A stretch of 64,000 nucleotides of DNA, taken from Copromyces sp. CBS 386.78. Lineage: Eukaryota > Ascomycota > Sordariomycetes > Sordariales > Sordariaceae. The first letter of the stretch is position 1; every line of letters begins with the position of its first letter. This document shows positions 60,321 through 64,000 of the stretch, piece by piece. The stretch spans positions 62,001 through 126,000 of the forward strand of contig MU839091.1 in the NCBI GenBank assembly GCA_030685235.1. Direction: 5' to 3'. The notes below the pieces were generated by a model that was given only the letters and a program-made list of their open reading frames with translations, was not told the origin of the DNA and did not search any database. The translations under genes and the position numbers were made by a program.

Positions 60321-60874
60321 CTCGTCGGTTAGGTGGATTCGCTTCGCCAGCCAACCAACTCTCATAGTCCCTCTGAGAGTCGGTCTTTTTACCTGTAACG
60401 CGCAAGCTCTGTAACGATTTGGAATATCTTAACCAACTTTAAAGATTACAATGTCAAATTTTATTCTTAGTATTTTATAATCTTCCTCTTTTAAATGAAT
60501 GTTTTTGCATTGAATTTACTTAAGAACTAGTTGAGGAAAAGAGTTTAAGAGGTTGAAGAAACATTCAGTCGAAACCCTAACCCTGGCCAAATTTTATCGA
60601 CAATTCTCCGAAATCGTAGGTCGGATGTTGAATGCAAACGATTATCGAGAGTGCAATCTTAAATCTGTGGTCTCAAAAATTTCCAAAGTTACTTCCTATA
60701 TTTATACCTTTAATATGGTTCATTTTTGTCTTATTGCCATTTTATGTGGTTGAGCAATTGTGGTTGAAGTTCCAAAACCGTTACAGAGCTTGCGCGTTAC
60801 AGGTAAAAAGACCGACTCTCAGAGGGACTATGAGAGTTGGTTGGCTGGCGAAGCGAATCCACCTAACCGACGAG
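60321..60874. mobile_element. 554-bp element with 96-bp perfect terminal inverted repeats (MITE/foldback)
   Basis: Bases 60321-60416, beginning CTCGTCGGTTAGGTGGATTC, are repeated exactly in inverted orientation at the right end (60779-60874), after which both arms diverge into an AT-rich 362-bp interior. TA flanks both sides (60319-60320 and 60875-60876), the target duplication of Tc1/mariner-type transposons. No coding frame resembles a transposase, so this is a non-autonomous MITE or foldback element. Perfect arms imply recent insertion or correction by gene conversion. It sits about 1.3 kb upstream of the pacC start codon. I do not recognise it as a named Neurospora element. Confidence 0.85.
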
Positions 60875-60876
60875 TA

Positions 60877-62159
60877 CTCCTTCCTGGCCGTGATGAGAGG
60901 GGGGTGGTGAATGGGGAAGAGGACAAAATTTCCAAGACGGGGTTGACCAATCAAACGAGCAAGTGGAAACAACCGACAATGGCTCAATGGCCCCGGTTTA
61001 CGTAAGCTGTTAGCGGGAAGACAGCACTATGCAGGGAACGCTGGGAGACGGGAGTCTGGGACCCGTAGCCACCAGCCCACCGCGATGGAAGCGAGTCCAC
61101 AAGCACATGCACGCTCAATGACGGCACAAAACACAGAAGGGACTCGTTCTTTGCTTGATACCTACCTCTATCGGCCATGGGATGGAACGGGTAAATGTTG
61201 ACAGCCCAGACGGCAATCGGGGAAGCGCCAGCCCAAGCGATGGAAGACAAGCACTCAAAGCAAGCCCAAATGGAATGGAAAGCAGGGGAAACAGGATGGC
61301 GCTGGACCGAGACGGGCGACAGCCGCAAGAGTGAAGAGTCACCTCAACGGACAAGTGCGACCACTTTACCAACAAGGGGGCAATGAGGGGAGACGAGACT
61401 GTGGAGGGTCGCCAAGCTATTTTCTGTAATGCCAAGGCTTGGCGCGGACTTGGCAGATCTTGGCGACCATGTCGTGCTGTTAGTGTCTCGAGGCGGCGTT
61501 GCTCCCTATGGTCGAGGTGGTGTGCGACCTTCCAGCGGTCCCACCCCACTGCGCCTTGTCCGCTCCAGAACCCCTCAGCACCGACGACAGCACGCCACAT
61601 TGCACCACAAACAGAGGGTACCTGTGCCGGATCGTGCTTGGTCATATTGTCCAATTAGACGGGCTGAGCAGGCTTGGCGTCCGAGCCCGCGACCGCCAAG
61701 AGAAGCTGCCAAGTCTTTCCGCCAGTACCGCCAAGGAGCAAGGCCATAATAAAGACAGTGAAGGCCCGCTGTTGATCCAACGTGTTTTCCCTCTGCAAAC
61801 AACTTAAAATCGATCAGGACTTTTTGTTTGCTGGGGCTTTTTTCCTCTTGCAACTTCTTACAGACGGCCAGAGCTTTTTGGCGATTCTTCCTGCGCGCCC
61901 ATCACCCGATTGCAACCGGCATACCACTCACTGCAGGTCCAGGCAGGCACCGATAACCGATTTGACCTTCCACCCAAGCCGTCTTCCCATTGGAGTCGCC
62001 GGCAATTTTTTCTTGGCTTTTCTTGGTGGGGTCTCGTCCTTGAACACCGAACAAGTCCCAACGTCTGGTCAGCATCTCGACTCGGACGGCTGTCAGTGGT
62101 ACCTCGGTATACCAAGACTTATCACTTATACGCCCTATTTCGGTCACACAGCAGCAACC
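60877..62159 (+). promoter_or_regulatory. Proximal pacC upstream region with many GCCAAG sites
   Basis: No protein gene recognised in this 1.3 kb. GCCAAG on the plus strand occurs at 61411, 61431, 61695, 61708 and 61730; its complement CTTGGC at 61438, 61449, 61459, 61673 and 62012. Ten copies in about 610 bp is far above the roughly 0.3 expected by chance for a hexamer on both strands. GCCARG is the established PacC core site, so PacC probably binds its own promoter. The leader of pacC lies at the right end. Confidence 0.65.
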
Positions 62160-64000
62160 ATGTCGTCCACACCGGCCCAGGAAAACGGCGCCGTCAACGG
62201 TAACAACGCCGCCCCGGCTCCGGCCCAAACAACGCCCACCCCGGCGCCTGCTACCGCTGCCACTCCCACCACGGCCCCTGCCGCTCCCGCCAACGGAAAT
62301 GCTGCCAATGCCACTCAGCAGGCTTCATCCAACTCTCCCAACTCTGCATCCAACGGCACCACTCCCGCCCCCTCGACTACCCCCACCACCGCCAGCAACT
62401 CTTCAGCCCCTGCTGCCGCTCAAGATGAGAGCCTTGTCTGCCGATGGGCTGAGTGTAATGAGCGTTTCGCTAGCGCTGAGGTGCTTTACGTATGTCAATG
62501 CCAGAAAATTCACATGCCGAGATATTCTAACATGATAAACTAGGAACATATTTGCGAGAAGCATGTTGGTCGCAAGAGCACCAACAACCTGAACCTCACA
62601 TGCCAGTGGAACTCGTGCCGCACCACCACGGTGAAGCGCGATCACATCACTTCGCATGTCCGTGTTCACGTTCCCCTGAAGCCGCACAAGTGCGATTTCT
62701 GCGGCAAGTGCTTCAAGCGCCCTCAGGATCTCAAGAAGCATGTCAAGACCCATGCCGACGACTCGGTTCTGGTGGGTAGGTCTCCCCAGGACCAGAACGG
62801 TGGCATGAATGGTGCTTATAGAGCTCAGGCTCCTGTTCACAAGGGTATGTCTATAACCACCTCCCTCCGATTCGGTCTCCCGGAATAAGAAATCTGTGAG
62901 ACCAGTTGTCTTCTATTCGGCCTCACGCTGGGCCACCCTCGTATGCTCTCTGAGGCTAATTCGCCTCTAGCTCCCCCCGGTTTCTATGATCACAATGGCC
63001 ATATGCGCGGTACTAACCAAGCCCCTTTTGGCCAGCCCCACCAGAATGGTCAGGCTAGTTACTACCACGCACAGTACCCAGCATCCCAGCCCTACCACGC
63101 CCCTATGTACTACCCAGCCCAGCCCATGGGCGGCCAGCGTAACGACTTCACCGGCCACCAGGCTGCTCCCTTCGATGCTCGGAAGCGTCAGTTTGATGAC
63201 CTGAATGACTTCTTTGGCAGTGTCAAGCGCCGTCAAATCAATCCGACCTCCTACGAGTCGGTTGGCCGCGCTCTGATGCCTCTCCATGCTCCCTTGGGCC
63301 TTCACTCGGGAGGTCTGGCGACTGAGTACATGGCTCAGCCCCCTCACACTCTCGGCATGGCCAGCGCCCACCATCCCCTTACCCAGCACTACTACCTCCC
63401 GCCCATGCCCAACCTTCGCACCAAGGAGGACCTCCAGCAAATGGACCACTTCCTTGAGCAAATGCAAGCGACTGTCTACGAAAACACCGCTGTTGAGATG
63501 CGCCATCACTCGCCCACATATGCCACTCGCCCGAACATCGACCCGTATCCTGGCGCGTCCCTCGCCTCACCGCTTAGCGCTGCCTCTCCCCACTCGGCTG
63601 GCACCCCTGCTGTTACGCCTACTCCTAGTAACGTGTCGTACACCTCGGGTCACTCGCCAAGCACCTCTTCCACCAGCCTGTCTCCCACCTCGCGCCACAG
63701 CTCCACCCCCTCGGTCTCCTACCCGACTCTCCCCAGCCGGCCAGGTCTCCCCTACCCCTCGACCTCGGGTCTGGGCTCCAACTTCACCCACAACGAGCGC
63801 CGTCTCTCGGGCGGCGTCCTGCAAAGCGCGCGTCGCGCCGCTGATGCGGAAGACCGGGCGCCTACCCCCAAGGCCAGCGAACAGGCCACCACTGTCAGCT
63901 CGCCATCCGAGGAGTCGGAGGGGGACGTCAACGGGCCCGAGACGTACGACGACTGGCTGCAGCACATGCGCGTCATTGAGTATCTCCGCCAGGGTATTCG
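62160..64000 (+). CDS. pacc-1: PacC/Rim101 pH-response zinc-finger factor, 3' end beyond the window
   Basis: Three exons so far (62160-62489, 62544-62844, 62971-64000, open at the end), phases 0 and 1, giving 554 codons. The first 90 residues are Ala/Pro/Thr/Asn-rich. Three C2H2 fingers follow: ZF1 from Cys94 to His117 ([10 protein letters not shown], split by intron 1), ZF2 Cys130-His152 ([19 protein letters not shown]) and ZF3 Cys160-His180 ([17 protein letters not shown]), the PacC/Rim101 arrangement that reads GCCARG. After the fingers come Tyr/Gln/Pro-rich segments, the conserved [14 protein letters not shown] block (likely nuclear localisation) and Ser/Pro-rich tracts. YPTL at residues 461-464 is a PalA-binding YPxL/I motif, and [17 protein letters not shown] at the edge leads towards the signalling-protease region. 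PacC is processed at alkaline pH by the Pal pathway. The C-terminal part is missing because the window ends. Confidence 0.94.

Noticed and set aside
60574..60583. CCCTAACCCT resembling telomere repeat
   Set aside because: Only about one and a half units inside the MITE interior; no array, so chance.
1..64000. CRISPR arrays, bacterial operons or riboswitches
   Set aside because: None seen; spliced genes and a eukaryotic tRNA identify fungal nuclear DNA.

Overview
The window looks like filamentous ascomycete nuclear DNA, most likely Neurospora (Sordariales). The genes carry short introns (about 60-130 bp) with GTAAGT/GTATGT donors. One 3.9 kb block is extremely AT-rich and stop-filled, as repeat-induced point mutation (RIP) leaves it. 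The gene set (PacC, a bek-1-type TALE homeodomain factor, PBN1, CTR9, MIOS/Sea4, EFG1) fits Neurospora; I believe pacC and bek-1 are near neighbours on N. crassa linkage group III, but that is memory and was not checked.

Layout. 0.8-1.8 kb (-): mitochondrial ribosomal protein mL67/MHR1. 3.1-4.4 kb (-): four-exon sulfotransferase-like P-loop protein. 5.7-7.3 kb (-): PBN1, divergent from the gene at 7.9-11.6 kb (+). That gene is a six-exon fusion of a caspase-like domain, a degenerate homeodomain and a cysteine-less rhodanese-like domain. 11.6-33.0 kb is a gene desert of about 21 kb, interrupted at 18.8-22.7 kb by a RIP-mutated PIF/Harbinger-type transposon with 24-bp inverted ends and a TTA target duplication. 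33.1-34.3 kb (+): TALE homeobox gene (bek-1-like). 34.3-39.7 kb: no recognisable gene. 39.7 kb (+): tRNA-Glu(UUC). 40.4-44.3 kb (-): PAF1-complex subunit CTR9. 45.9 and 47.1 kb (-): two very small, related cysteine-rich genes, each with its own TATA box. 49.3-49.9 kb (-): Ty3/gypsy-like pol scrap. 51.2-52.2 kb (-): secreted Ser/Thr-rich, Cys-rich protein. 52.6-53.5 kb (-): EFG1, divergent from 54.3-58.0 kb (+), MIOS/Sea4. 58.0-62.2 kb: pacC upstream region with a CTTGG minisatellite, a 554-bp terminal-inverted-repeat element and dense clusters of the PacC core site GCCAAG. 62.2-64.0 kb (+): pacC, cut by the window end.

Most genes are unrelated housekeeping functions (mitochondrial translation, GPI anchors, transcription elongation, rRNA processing, TORC1 signalling). 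The most unusual points are the caspase/homeodomain/rhodanese fusion, the pair of small Cys-rich genes, the GCCAAG clusters before pacC (probable autoregulation) and the two inverted-repeat elements. All exon boundaries were read by eye from splice signals and reading phase; none is backed by transcript data.
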